64,000 nucleotides of DNA from Fragum whitleyi (taxonomy: Eukaryota > Mollusca > Bivalvia > Cardiida > Cardiidae), in contig OX411548.1 in the NCBI GenBank assembly GCA_948146395.1, positions 58,609,020-58,673,019 of the forward strand. Reading direction: 5' to 3'. Shown here piece after piece: positions 33,603-44,960 of the stretch. A model generated the notes under the pieces. That model saw only the letters and a program-made list of their open reading frames with translations. It had not been told where the DNA came from and searched no databases. A program made the translations under genes and the position numbers. Numbering within the stretch: the stretch's first letter is position 1; every line of letters starts with the position of its first letter.

Positions 33603-34474
33603 TCGTTTTCATGCATTAAGTCGGTACGATATCGTTTGTGCCCAATGACTTAAAGAACCCGAATCATTTTGTAGTTACCGTTCCTTGGAAAAACTGATTG
33701 AGAAAATGTGCAATATGGTAAAAACGTCTCGACACGACGTCAACCGGGGACTGTCTCCACACAACGGACTACACCAGGAATTTCGAACCGATTTATGTGT
33801 TTGTTTATATGGGTTGTAACGTAAATTTCATTGTTTTGTATTTATAATGCAAAAGTTTTTAAGCTATAATGTGTAGGATGGTGCACCTCTCTTGGCTTCC
33901 CGTCGTTTCCCTTAGTGCGACAAGAGCATTTCATTCGAGCAACTCGCTGGTTTTCCCATTTAGACATATCACTCGCCTATTGGTTAGAGACTAAATGCGT
34001 GAATTATAATGTCTTTTATCAAATGACAGATGTAATATGGCCTTGCCGTGGATCGCACTCACCCCACGATTGAGACTCAGGCGCGTTATGGACTAGGATA
34101 ACTATGCTATGTAGTTCTAAAGAGAGTTTTGAATTGTGAATGGCCTGCGCGGAGTAGCCGTTTCAATATAAAATTTATTTTCTGTGTTTCGTGTCAGAAT
34201 AAAGAATACGTGTGAATGTTCAATAGAAACGTCGTTTTGTTAATCTCAACATGAGTATGTGACAAAAACCGGAAGTTACAAACGCACAAGCCCGAGTGCG
34301 TAGCAATCGCGCAACATCTTGTCCATGTGTTATCTCTATACTAAGCCCGATAATATATGATAATTAAGTAAATTTGCAGTCGCTGTAAGTCATCTTTAAC
34401 AGAACAATAAGTAGGTTAATATTTTTTTCTGAAAATTACATATAGATTATTCTTATACGATAAACCTAAACAAA

Positions 34475-34770
34475 CACAAGAGGCCCATCAGGGCCTGAGA
34501 TCGCTCTACTGACTTTTTGAAATGGCTATATATTAAAAGTGCTGTTCAAGATATAACAAGAAAAGGTTTCAATAAAAATATATCCATAAATGATGGAGTT
34601 GTGCTAGCAAGAACATTTACTAAAAGACTCCTTTTCCTATGATGTTGCATTATTACACCTAACTGCAAAATATGTGGCCATGATCACATGATGATATATA
34701 CACAATAAAACCTTTCATGACAATCCATGCAGAAATGAAGGAGAACTTGTTGAATCAATAACAACACAAC

Positions 34771-34804
<34 letters not shown>

Positions 34805-35670
34805 TTTTCCATGACACATCCAATTAACACCAAAACCCCAATTATATGCACAGTCTATGAGCGTTTTAGACAAATCTTTCAATAAAAGAGGAGTGGTGTA
34901 AGCAAGAAAGTTAACATTAAGGCTCCTTTTTCGTCGAAATGGCTAAAAAATGTGACCATGGTCACATGATGAGGCATTCTGCTAAGTTTTTTTTATCAAA
35001 TCCATGTATGAAGGGGTTGTGTAAACAATTTACATACACGAAAGCACCTTTTATCAAGACGCGCACTATAACTACACCGCAACGAATGTACATAGTCACC
35101 TGAAATGGAATAAACTGGGAAAGTTTCACATGAGTGTAACTATTTATAAAAGAGTAGTTTTGTGACAAGGAAGTTAACATCAAAGTCTCCTTTTCCATGA
35201 CGCAGTATAAAATCACCAGACCAGACGAATATGCACATGACGTAGAACAACGTACCAAGTATAAATTAAGAAGTGTGAAATAGAATTCTTGAAATTAAAT
35301 TTTGAAAATGCCCCTTTTCTTGTGACAGTCAATCGATCAGACAAAGTTTTACAGTAAACAATCATTGTGATCATACAATAATTCTTAGCATGTTTGAAGA
35401 CAATCCGATGAAAACTCCAAGCTCTAAAAAGTAAAAGGGGATAATTTTTGGCCAATTTTCGAAAGGAACCATCCTTGTGATGGTACAATCATTCTTAGCA
35501 AGTTTGAGACAATCGGATGAAATATGTGGACGTTATAGCGTTAACGAGAAATTTCCTATTTAATTTTCAAAAGGCCTCTTTCATGACGCTTGCCGAATCT
35601 GACACATTTTCGAAAGGAACGATCATTGTGATGGTCAAATCATTCTGACCAAGTTTGAAGGCAATCCTAT
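34475..35670 (-). mobile_element. HINE-like region, sixth core type, with (CA)n
   Basis: Minus orientation. The start is ACACAAGAGGCCCATCAGGG with a GGCCC/GGGCC hairpin and TCGCTCTACTGAC. Repeated units carry TCCATGACGCAG, TGTGATCATACAATAATTC and AAGTTTGAAGACAATCCGAT. A (CA)n tract sits at about 34772-34802. Confidence 0.6.
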
Positions 35671-35873
35671 AACAAGAGGCCCAAAAGAGCATGTTTCGCT
35701 CCACTGGATAAACATCTCAAGAGTTGCAAGAGAGATGTTGAAAATAGAAGGTATTAAAAGTCACTATCATTCAGATGAAATTCTGACTTTTTCCAAATTG
35801 ATACTTATTTACAAGCTATCAGAAGTGAACACATAAAACTAATATGTAGAATTACATGGAAGTACACTTTTTA
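35671..35873 (-). mobile_element. 3' end of another HINE-like element, interrupted
   Basis: AACAAGAGGCCCAAAAGAGC and CGCTCCACTGG mark the end. The element is interrupted at 35874 by the mariner-like insertion. Confidence 0.6.
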
Positions 35874-37269
35874 TACGAGGGTTGTCCCAGGAATTTGTGA
35901 ACTTTTGCGATAACTTTTATACCAAACGTCCGATGAAACAGAAAATCATTTGGAATGTGGATAAATCATTTTTCTTTATTCTGATCTAATTATAGATGGC
36001 TATTTTCAATACTCGCGAAGATATGAATTAAAACGTAACACTAGTAAATGGGTGTCGGGGCACGCTATTAACGTCATTTTATAATATATGAAACGTCGTC
36101 CAAACCTGAATCACTTCTTATAAAAGTAGCGCCCTTACCGGTCCTACGGAATCTTTACGGAGGAAGATAATATTCTCAAAACATACATGTATCTCAAAGC
36201 ATAGTTGATATATATTTTCGTCACGCATTCAATAAAATATTTGATTTAAAAAGATGTTTTCGATCTGTTGCTTGGATATGCAATATCGTATTTTTTCTAA
36301 CCAAGAAGGGAATGGAAAAGTGAATGATTTCTATTTCATAACCTATCGTAATATTCTTAGGCAATTCATAAAAGGAACTTTCACTGTATTATTCACACAG
36401 GAAATAATTGCTATGGCTTATTACCTTATTATAACACTACTTCCACCTTAATTCCTCAAAATTCACCCACCTAAGCAATCTTGGATTCCGTTGGTACCGC
36501 TACCAAATCTCTCTTGAAGCCGAAAATCCATGCCTATTTCTGTAGAGCCTCGATACCTATCGTTCACTAGCGCGACAAATGATCGGGTCATTTTAAAATT
36601 AACACTGCCGATTTTCTTATGCCTAGTTTCCGTTTATTCCCATCAGACGTTCTGATTGACGTCGGTCGAAAACGTCTTTTATTCCTTATCGACGCATAGT
36701 TTTCTTCCTTATTCTACCTTTATTCGTACTGTCCTTAATTCAATTTAATACCTATTTTATCTATAATAAAATGAGTGTGCTACATACACAGTTATGGTAA
36801 TTCCTGATTTCGAATTCTCTAATGGTCTGTTTAAGTCTATCTTGTGCGCCGAGCGTTCCGTTGACGACGCCATTTTCACGCCGCTTGACTCTCACTCGGA
36901 TATAAGAAAACTTCATAACTGCCCACTGCGTAATGCCATTCGTATGAAAATACACGTGTATGAACGCCAAAGTTGACTGCTTTCAACAATTCTAGGTTTA
37001 TATCAAAGTCATCGCAAATATTGAGATAAATGACGTTCAAACATCTGCCATATAAGATTCGTAAGTTACAAACTTGGAGTGCGCCGACAACCCCTACCGA
37101 GCGTATGTTTTAAAGCTGGATTTCTGAACATGAGCATATAAAAACCGTTATACCTTTATCAATCTGTTGCAAATTGACGTGTGCTGTCAACTCAAGAATT
37201 TTACTTTAATGAAACGCCGCATTTTTGAATAATCGAAACAGTTCACGAATTTCTGGGACAACCATCGTA
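35874..37269 (+). mobile_element. Mariner-like non-autonomous element, 1,396 bp
   Basis: Terminal inverted repeats of about 30-40 bp: TACGAGGGTTGTCCCAGGAA on the left and the reverse complement of TACGATGGTTGTCCCAGAAA on the right, both continuing through GTGAACT. A TA dinucleotide flanks each side (35872-35873 and 37270-37271). This is the pattern of Tc1/mariner insertion. The interior has only short ORFs and I could not find a transposase catalytic motif on either strand, so it is probably non-autonomous or badly decayed. Confidence 0.75.
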
Positions 37270-37394
37270 TATCGCTGTAAAAACACGCACTAGTATTAAT
37301 CTCAAATTGTTAAATAAATTTTATTTTCACCCATTACTTGACAATTTTGACTTTGATTGATCTGAATTCCAAAAATTCTTAGCAGACTACATAG

Positions 37395-38091
37395 AAACAA
37401 GAGGACAAGAATGACCCTTAACCGCTCACCTGAATTGAATTGGTCCAGTGGTTCTCATCTAGTTTCGTTCATAGTTGCCTTATTGTTGAAGAAGGGATGT
37501 AATTTTAAAAACTTAAAGTGATAATAGACCCCGCTCATCCATTCATTACTTAGGAGACTCAAAATAAGCCCCGCCCTGCTACACCCATATTTATTGGCCA
37601 GACAAAATTTCGTGATTTTTTTAAAGGGTCAAAGAACATTCTGGTAAAGCTTTTAAAATCGGCCTAGTGGTTTAGGAGGAGAATTCGTTCAAAGTTTTCG
37701 GGCTCAAAATAAGCCCTACACTTCTACGCCCATACTTATGGGCCAATAAATATTTTGCGAACAATTTTTAAAAAGGGTTACCCAAGGAACATTCTAGTAA
37801 AGCTTTGTTGAAATTGGCTTGGTGGTTCAGGAGGAGATGTCCTTCAAAGACTTCGGGTTTAAAATAAGCCACGCTCTGCAACGCCCATATACACGGGCCA
37901 ATCAATATTTTGCAAACAATTTTGAGAAGGGTCACCCAAGAAAAATTCTTGTGAAATTTCATCGAAATCGGCCCAGTGAATTCAGAGAAGAAGATGTTTA
38001 AAGAAAAAGTCAACGGTCGCACGGACGCATTCACGACGGACACCAGGCCACAACAATAGCCCCGCTGGACTTTGTCCAGTGGAGCTATAAA
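37395..38091 (-). mobile_element. Complete HINE-like element, first core type
   Basis: Minus orientation. AAACAAGAGGACAAGAATG and CGCTCACCTGAATTG mark the 3' end. Four ~155-bp units follow (GCCCATATTTATTGGCCA, CCCAAGGAACATTCT, GGTTCAGGAGGAGATGTCC). Then comes a GGACGCATTCACGACGGAC head and a 5' hairpin, CGCTGGACTTTGTCCAGTGG (38063-38082). The ORFs inside are unit frames. Confidence 0.82.
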
Positions 38092-38339
38092 CTATGAATT
38101 CTAGAGCGTTAACAAGCAACGGTTAACGGACGGGCGGACAGACAGACTCTCAGATTACCGGAAGCCGGACGGAAAACCGGAATAGCTAGATTATCTAGAA
38201 AAATCGATTAAGGTCTACTTATCCGTCATTTTTGTTAGCTTTGCTAGTTACTTCGTTACGTTGCTAGCCAACTATTGCAAGCAGTCAGTTCAGAATAGGA
38301 AAGCAGAAAGCGCTCGCTCACATTCGCTAGCGCTTTGCT

Positions 38340-39150
38340 TTACTGAACGCAGGACAGTTTTAAGCGGTCACACAGGATGTACAAAACGACCGCTTAACAT
38401 AGGTGACCGCTTAATCAGGTTCGAAAATTTCTAGATCGCCTATTCTTATTTTAAGTTCACATTACATGAACATGAAATTTATGATATTCATCTAGTTGTT
38501 CAGAAATAAATAAACAAATGAATTTCAATTTCGTATCCATGGTGTATTTTCATATCGGTATATTGAACATGTGTCGAGTGTAATCAAATATCTTTTACAT
38601 TGGTACAATGTCAGAACTGACCATTTTCCCGGAGTCCTCAAATTTATTCTTTCGCTGAAGGAAATGTAAATTTGCGATATCATAGCATTGACTGGCCAGA
38701 TTTTTTTTATCTTTTCCGATAAATTATGGACCTTTCGCTCTGAAGCTATAAAGTTTTTTGTTGACAAAAATAAATAAATGTAATGAAAATAAAATAAAAG
38801 AAAAGAACATTATCGGCTTAAACGTATAGAGTAGGAAAACACTGATCTGTATCAAATCAAAATCTACTCTGTCGATTAACGACTTTTACAGGCTGGACAA
38901 TCAGATTACGTGTTATTTTCCTAATTCTACCTTACCTATTAGCTAATGTCACACAATATCAATAACAAAAAAAAAGCCTAATGCAGGCTGACATACCCTA
39001 TTTTTAGTGTGAAAAGGTGACCGTTGGCCGTTGAAGGTAGGTGACGGCTTATAACAGTTTAAATATATATATTAAAATGCTGAAGGGGGAATTTGAACTG
39101 ATCACTTAAGGCAGGTTGTCGCTTAATACAGGTGACCGTTAGGGCTCGCT
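38340..39150 (+). repeat. Scattered short repeat motif GGTGACCGCTTAA
   Basis: Variants of GACCGCTTAA-N-CAGGTGACCG occur in clusters at about 38355-38425 and 39012-39145, just upstream of the ICL3 exon. The sequence between is AT-rich without other features. This may be the remains of a minisatellite or of an element's ends. Confidence 0.45.
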
Positions 39151-39266
39151 TGACAGTATTTTCCACCCTGTGAAACTTGCATTACATACCAAGTCGTGGA
39201 TATTTGAAGTATTGTCAGGTATTTAAATATTCTAAAGCTTCTATCGAGTAATTGCTTTATTTTCAG

Positions 39267-39366
39267 CACATACAAGTGTAAACCTGGGCAGATAGTAAAC
39301 TCACGATCACACCAGCCTACACTACATAAGGTTAAGTTTGTGGACGACCATAACACAAAAAAACAG
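39267..39366 (+). CDS. Class A neuropeptide-type GPCR, ICL3 exon (100 nt)
   Basis: Acceptor ATTTTCAG and donor AACAG|GTAATT bound a 100-nt exon (3n+1), phase 2 in and phase 0 out. This is exactly what is needed: joining the TM5 exon directly to the TM6 exon gives a stop after two codons. It completes a His codon and adds 33 residues, TYKCKPGQIVNSRSHQPTLH then KVKFVDDHNTKKQ. They lead into VIKMLVAI of TM6, and TKKQ-VIKML is the usual basic junction at the base of TM6. The loop is hydrophilic and basic at its end, as expected for G-protein contact. No long ORF marks it, so a frame-based scan would miss it. Confidence 0.88.
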
Positions 39367-40040
39367 GTAATTTAAATCATTTTATCACAGTAAGTGATTA
39401 ATAAACATTATTAGAATAATTAATGATTATAGAGGTCAGTGTCGAAATATAAATCCCTATCCTCAAAATTCGAAAACTTTACAAGGAAATTTATTTCACC
39501 AATTACTTCAACATGCTTGCTTTTTATGGAATAATATCTGCTAAGCCTTATGAGGTGCATTTAATAAATATCAAGATAAGATTCTGAGGCCTCATTTCCA
39601 CAACTAGACAGATCTGCCTGCGATCTTAACTTTGCCTGTCACTTGAACACTTTTGAAGTAAAAAATCCCGTGATTGGTACGAAGAAATTCGTCTTGCATG
39701 TAAACATAAATCATGCCATGTCATGGCTAATGTCATCTCGCAAGGTAAATGTCTAGGGACAAGGTCTATCTTCTAAAAAATGCCCCCAATTGCTTAAAAG
39801 AATAGCAATCTGGAAGACATCAAATCCAATACAAATGATAAATATTTTGGGAGATAGTGAGTGAATATGATTCCAGTCCGTCCATGACGATTTATTTCGT
39901 ATATTTAGCTGTCTCATATTGGGTACTGTACTCCACGGGTCTATGAAGTTTGAATTCGTGGAGTTTTAGTCAAATTTATTGGATTGAGGAATTGGAATGA
40001 AAATCGTTAGTAAATGGACGCATGTTTAATTTCTTTGTAG
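39367..40040 (+). other. GPCR intron, 674 bp, phase 0
   Basis: GTAATT at 39367 to TTTCTTTGTAG at 40030-40040. No repeat or other feature was recognised. Confidence 0.8.
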
Positions 40041-40457
40041 GTTATAAAGATGTTGGTAGCCATCATAATCGTGTTTGTGATTTGTTGGGCACCAATTACC
40101 ATAAACAATCTGCTCGTGGCCTTCAAGGTACTTCCTAAGCTTCATGTCGGACCAATAAAATATATGAGAGAGGCCTTCCACGTAATGTCATATGCTAACA
40201 GTTGTGTCAACCCTGTTGTCTATGGATTCATGTCAAAGAATTTTCGTCAGACATTCAGAAATTCTCTATGTCGGTGTGTTCATGGAAAAGCTTATATTAG
40301 ACGTCAAATATTTCGGAGCCAGACAGAAACGTCCTACATGTCAGAAGACACGTTGTGTTCGCGAGGAATGTTATCAAAGGACAGCACTATTGACGATGAT
40401 AATTACTTGGATGACGCAGAGACACCGTTTACAATGGTGAATCATGGGGGCGTCTGA
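40041..40457 (+). CDS. Class A neuropeptide-type GPCR, last exon: TM6, TM7 and tail
   Basis: Phase 0 exon after TTTGTAG, 138 codons plus TGA (40455-40457). VIKMLVAIIIVFVICWAPIT is TM6 with the CWxP motif. FKVLPKLHVGPIKYMREA covers ECL3 and the start of TM7, and NSCVNPVVYGFMSKNFR holds the NPxxY motif (NPVVY) and helix 8. CRC after helix 8 is a likely palmitoylation site. The tail is rich in Ser, Thr, Asp and Glu (TETSYMSEDTLCS, DSTIDDDNYLDDAET), suiting kinase and arrestin regulation, and ends NHGGV. With the three upstream exons this gives Arg plus 280 residues. Only the N-terminus and TM1-TM3 are missing. The ligand class is an inference from the peptide-receptor-like TM6/TM7 sequence. Confidence 0.95.
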   Translation, partial: VIKMLVAIIIVFVICWAPITINNLLVAFKVLPKLHVGPIKYMREAFHVMSYANSCVNPVVYGFMSKNFRQTFRNSLCRCVHGKAYIRRQIFRSQTETSYMSEDTLCSRGMLSKDSTIDDDNYLDDAETPFTMVNHGGV

Positions 40458-40502
40458 AGAGAGAGAAAAAATGATTTCGAAGGTTCTTAATTATTTTGCA
40501 TA

Positions 40503-40508
40503 AATAAA
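40503..40508 (+). terminator. Candidate polyadenylation signal of the GPCR
   Basis: AATAAA 46 bp after the stop codon, in GCATAAATAAATAAC. It is the first canonical signal after the coding region; a longer 3'UTR using later signals cannot be excluded. Confidence 0.5.
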
Positions 40509-41855
40509 TAACATCATAGGTTTGTTGGTCGTATTATACGGTTAAGACTGAAATAAGAATCAAATATTAATCAGGGAAGAGAGATCGTTATTGATATTGT
40601 TCATGAAAGATATATTTTAGGAAGGATGGAAGAAACAGTGTAGTCAAATTAGGGCATTTTTATTGTTGAGCTTGACAAAAGTAACAAGGTATACTATTTC
40701 ATAGAAATATGTTAGATGAACAAACTTAGTAAACTGTTCCCGTTAGATAGCATTTTGTTGGTGTAATACTTTGTCTTATCAAACTTCGTCCATGTTGTCT
40801 TATGTATTTTACACTTGTATTTTTCATGAAAACTTGGAGCTTATCCATAGAAGTGAAATAATTCGATCGTTTTTCAATAATATTTTTTGTTTTAAGATGG
40901 CAATGGACAGCAGCCTCCCGACTTTTTAAACCGGGAATGGGTTTTCGTTTATTTTACGGCCCTTTTTGCGCGTTTTTAAAAGGACCGGTTTTCATAAGAT
41001 CCTGTTTATAGAAATAACGTAGAATAATGATGGTAAAATTTCATAACTTAGCTTCTTTTCAACATGTGGTATCAATTCAATGACTGAATCATTAAATTTA
41101 ACAATGAATGCGTTACAAGCGTCATTCAATTTGGAGGGGCTATTGTAAAATACGAAATATTTTCTTACTTGCATGGAAAGTTATGCTTAATTTTTTACCA
41201 ATCACAGGAAATATATTGTTTATTTTTAAACATATCGGAAAATAAGAAAAAATCATTGAGAAATTTCTTTAAAAAAATAGGTTTTTGTGTCATTTTTACC
41301 CAATAAAATTACCAAAATTAGTGCATTTTAACTTTCGAAGTTACTTTGTGCAATTGCAATCGTTCAAAGAGAAATTTTCTTGGCAACAGTCATTGTGTAC
41401 ATGAATAATGTTTATCAAAATGTGTGTGTTTTATAGCTGTTAACTGGTACTGAGTTTATACTAGACCTGAAACGAATATAAACGTTTTACTGAAAATGGC
41501 CAATTACACTAAATGGCAGATAACTCTAGTATGAAACGAGCATGGAAAGGTACCTTTAAATTTTGATGTTATGACTATACAATGTTAATCTACAACATAT
41601 GTGACCAAGAAGAAAATTCATTGGGCGTAAAAATATGACGTCATGTGTCCATTGCTACCTTAAGTAAATGACATTTAGTGACTGGTATTATTCGATTACC
41701 ATATATCGATTTAAATCTCTAAGCAATAATTAAAAACTGAAAGACACTTTTATCGGGTCTGGTTATATCCATTTAAACGGAATGATCTGGTGCACTGTGT
41801 TATGGTAATATTGTTGTAACAACCATTGGTGGTTAAAGCTCTTGATTATTATGTT
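40509..41855 (+). other. 3'UTR or intergenic sequence, nothing recognised
   Basis: AT-rich and without ORFs of interest. The proximal part may still be GPCR 3'UTR. Confidence 0.5.
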
Positions 41856-41894
41856 GGGGGGGGGGGGGGTTCAGACTAGAGCCCCCCCCCCCCC
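41856..41894 (+). repeat. G14-N12-C13 perfect homopolymer hairpin
   Basis: G at 41856-41869, loop TTCAGACTAGAG, C at 41882-41894. It could fold as a very stable hairpin, or the G tract could form a quadruplex. Sequencing error in length is likely. Confidence 0.85.
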
Positions 41895-42775
41895 GGACAT
41901 TTCCAAGTTTTCTTTAGAAAACTCGTATTTTCACATATTGGTTGACAAAATTCAAATGTTGCTATATAATTATGGAAATCATGAAAATTCAACACCTTTG
42001 GAAGAGCTTTAGCGTTTATTTTCTTGTTGGATCTGTTTTAATACTTTTGATAATAGTTATGTAATACTTTTGGTACATCCAGGTATAATTTCACCCATTA
42101 CCCGAATAAAGAGGCTCCCGTCACTTTGAAATTTTATTTGAAAAAAAAAAAAAGTTTGACAAAGGTAATGCCGAAATTTCATTTTAAAAATGATTATATT
42201 TAAATTTTACATTATTATTCTACATAAAAAAACAAAGGGTCTGTTAGGTTACTAAACCTCTCACCTGAGTGGCTTTCTAAAAATACGTTGTGCTGGTGCA
42301 GGGCCAGTTGATATCAAAGGTATTATTTCTCAATTTCTTAAAGGAGAGAAAAATGCATGGGATGTTACAAGCAAACTATTAAACATCAATACCTTACAGT
42401 TTGACAAAATAAACGTTTCAAAGATAACTTTCTTTATAACTATTTTGGGATGGAACCAAATTGGAACACAGCTTGCATTTTTTGACAAAAATGATGAGGA
42501 CCTTCAAGTAATCTCTATCTGAAAAATACCTGTATGAAGATCTGAAAAAAATTCAAAACCTCTTTTTCCTTTTTTATTAAAGGTAGGTTTGGAACAGGGG
42601 ATCCCACAAAAATTGAAAAAGGCTTTTATGTGAAATCAGATAGAAAATATCAATTTTTTAAGCCTTATGGAATAGTATGACAAGAATTCCAAAGATTTAC
42701 TTAATATTCAGCCGTTTTGTATCAAGGGTTTTTTGTCCAAGGAACATCAAAATTAAGTTTCAGCTTGAACGCCCC

Positions 42776-42966
42776 AGTTTGTCTCTCACCAATGGGTTGA
42801 TAATCGTAGACCTATGTGAGATAGCAGCTGGAGGCTAGGAAAGGATGTGGTTGTTGTACTGGTGAGAGAAATACCAGGAAACCATTGTTAGGTGCTCCAG
42901 CCGCCGCGATATAACTGAAATAATGTTGAAAGCGGCGTTAAACTCCATTCAATCAATCAATCAATT
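42776..42966 (+). mobile_element. SINE copy, 5'-truncated, intact tail (Asp-type family)
   Basis: AGTTTGTCTCTCACCAATGG through AGCTGGAGGCTAGGAAAGG, GGTGCTCCAGCCGCCGCG, GTTGAAAGCGGCGTTAAAC and a (TCAA)n tail. It has the cleanest body and tail after the 47.5-kb copy. GAACGCCCCAGT flanks it on both sides (42767-42778 and about 42966-42977), a convincing target-site duplication. Confidence 0.88.
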
Positions 42967-43039
42967 GAACGCCCCAGTGGTTTGGCAGGGTTTTTTTTAG
43001 TTTTTCTTAATTTTCGTTCTTATTGTTAATATGGTAACT

Positions 43040-44240
43040 AGAGTTTTTAACTGCACAAGGCATACGAGTAATTGTCATGTCGCGTATTTGTCCGTGCGTA
43101 TTTTCTTCTTTATTTTCAACATAAAGCAGTGGGCAGATTTTAACGAAACGTTTGAGAAATATTCATTGGATGACCCTCTTCTTAGATTGTTTTAAAAAAA
43201 CTTGTATTGACCTCCAAATATGGGAATGGCAGAGCGTGGCATTTTTCACTTTAAAATCTTATAAAATCTTCCCCAAAACTAAGGGCCCAATTTCAATGAA
43301 ACTTGTTACCTTTTTTTTATTTCGACGACCGTTTACTTTTATTGTTAAAGAATTTTTTATTGAACCTCAAACATGGGCGCGTGTAAGGGCGTAGCATTTT
43401 TTACTTACAAATCTTAAAAAAAATTCTTTCCTAAACCGTAGGGCCAATTTGAATGAAACATTGCATTAATTTTTCTAGCCTTTAATTCAATTAAGAAATT
43501 TTGGTTGACCTCCCTAAATATGGTCGTGGCAGGGCGTGGCTTATTTTCGCTATAAAATCTCCTTCCAAACCTTTGAACCGATTTCAGTGAAACTTGGCAT
43601 GGATGATCCTTTCGTGACCCTTTACTTAAAATATTGAAGTCGGACTGTTTGTTTTAATCAACAAAAATTAATTCTTACTAATTTTCAAGGTAATTGGCCA
43701 AAAAAATCTGGCCTCTCGGACCAAATTGGAACTTGTTCAAGATTTTATCAAGACAATCAGTCTGACCAATTTTTAGGTTGACAAGGGTAAAAATGCGGCT
43801 TCTAGAGAATCCACACGTTTTTTCTAAGACCTGGTCCAGTGACATAGTTTTTTCGACCTTATACAATTTCAAACTTATCCAAGTTTCAACAAGATATTCA
43901 TTTAGTCCAATTTTCGGGTTGACTGGGCTTAAAATGTGGCCTTAAGAGTTCCTCAAAGTTTTTGAAAAGATTTTATCCTATGACTACGAATTTGACCCCA
44001 CCCGAAAATAAATTTAACTTCGCCCAAATTTCATTAAAACAGTCATTTTAATCAAACTTCAGGTTGACAGAGCTAAAATTATGGCCTTTAGAGTGTGCAC
44101 AATATTTTTTTTCAAAAGTTGACTCGGTGACCTAGTTTTGACTCTAATTGACCCAATTCAAACTTGTAGATGAATTTATCTAGAAAATTATTATGACCAT
44201 TTTTATGTTGATTGAGTTAAGATAAGACTGTCGGAGTGAA
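43040..44240 (+). mobile_element. Degenerate HINE-like element, first core type
   Basis: Head ATTGTCATGTCGCGTATTTG with TCCGTGCG, then three ~150-bp first-type units (ACCTCCAAATATGGGAATGG, GGCGTAGC, TTGACCTCCCTAAATATGG). From about 43640 a different unit appears: TTGACAAGGGTAAAAATG, TGACCTAGTTTTGAC and TTTTTTCAAAAG. No clear 3' hairpin was found. Confidence 0.6.
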
Positions 44241-44822
44241 TTGTAAAAACAAACAAATACCTTTGTACGAAAATATGTTACGGATTCACAATTCAAACTG
44301 TCACAGATTCTGTACCTACGTATAAACAAAAAAACTACGCCTTTCAAAAGAAGTTACATACTTTATTAATCTATAATGTATCTTACATACTTTATCTATC
44401 TATTATAATAAAAGACAACTGTGTAGCTTTTACAATGTGATACTCCACAAAAGGATTTTAAGTTGGAATGCAGAGCAATTCCAACTTAGATTTTAAAACA
44501 CCGCAAAATGAACACAAGATAATTTCATTTCGGGTTTTTTGGGAACACATATCATGTGAACAGGATGTGAATACACTTCGGCCTATTTTGTTTATCTCAA
44601 CTTGACAAAGACATACAGTTTATTTCATCAAAAAGTAGTAGTGCTGTACAATTACACAACTATCACTTCATGTATATTATTAACACGCTAATCTATGTTT
44701 TAAACGATATTTATTGAAAGCTGCGTACAAATATATTAGTATCACATGTTTGCATTACTATATTTGGAAATAATGTGATAAGTCAAGTCCAATAAGGTCA
44801 GCAATTGACAATAATACTAGCC

Positions 44823-44960
44823 AATCACGTGATCTTCTTATTTGGTAATGTCGCGATCTGTTTTCTCAGTATTGTGGCAATAGCACAGACGAATCACGTG
44901 ATCTGCTTTTTTGGTAATAACGCGACCTATTTTTCGTAGAATTATGTTATAGCTTCTTTT
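44823..44960 (+). repeat. 69-bp tandem duplication with ATCACGTGAT
   Basis: AATCACGTGATCT begins at 44823 and 44892, each followed by TTTGGTAAT and CGCGA or CGCGACC. Each copy holds a perfect 10-bp palindrome with a CACGTG E-box. Confidence 0.7.

Larger units (their letters stand above)
18551..39266 (+). other. GPCR intron, about 20.7 kb, phase 2
   Basis: From GTAAGC at 18551 to ATTTTCAG at 39259-39266. It contains GA microsatellites, HINE-like elements, a mariner-like element and tandem duplications, listed separately. Stretches where I recognise nothing: 19541-23057, 24830-25745, 26711-28390, 31300-32130, 32645-33120 and 33603-34470. Confidence 0.75.

Noticed and set aside
38380..39145. 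CRISPR-like array of GACCGCTTAA repeats
   Set aside because: Repeats are short, irregularly spaced and divergent in a eukaryotic intron; no spacer structure or cas genes.
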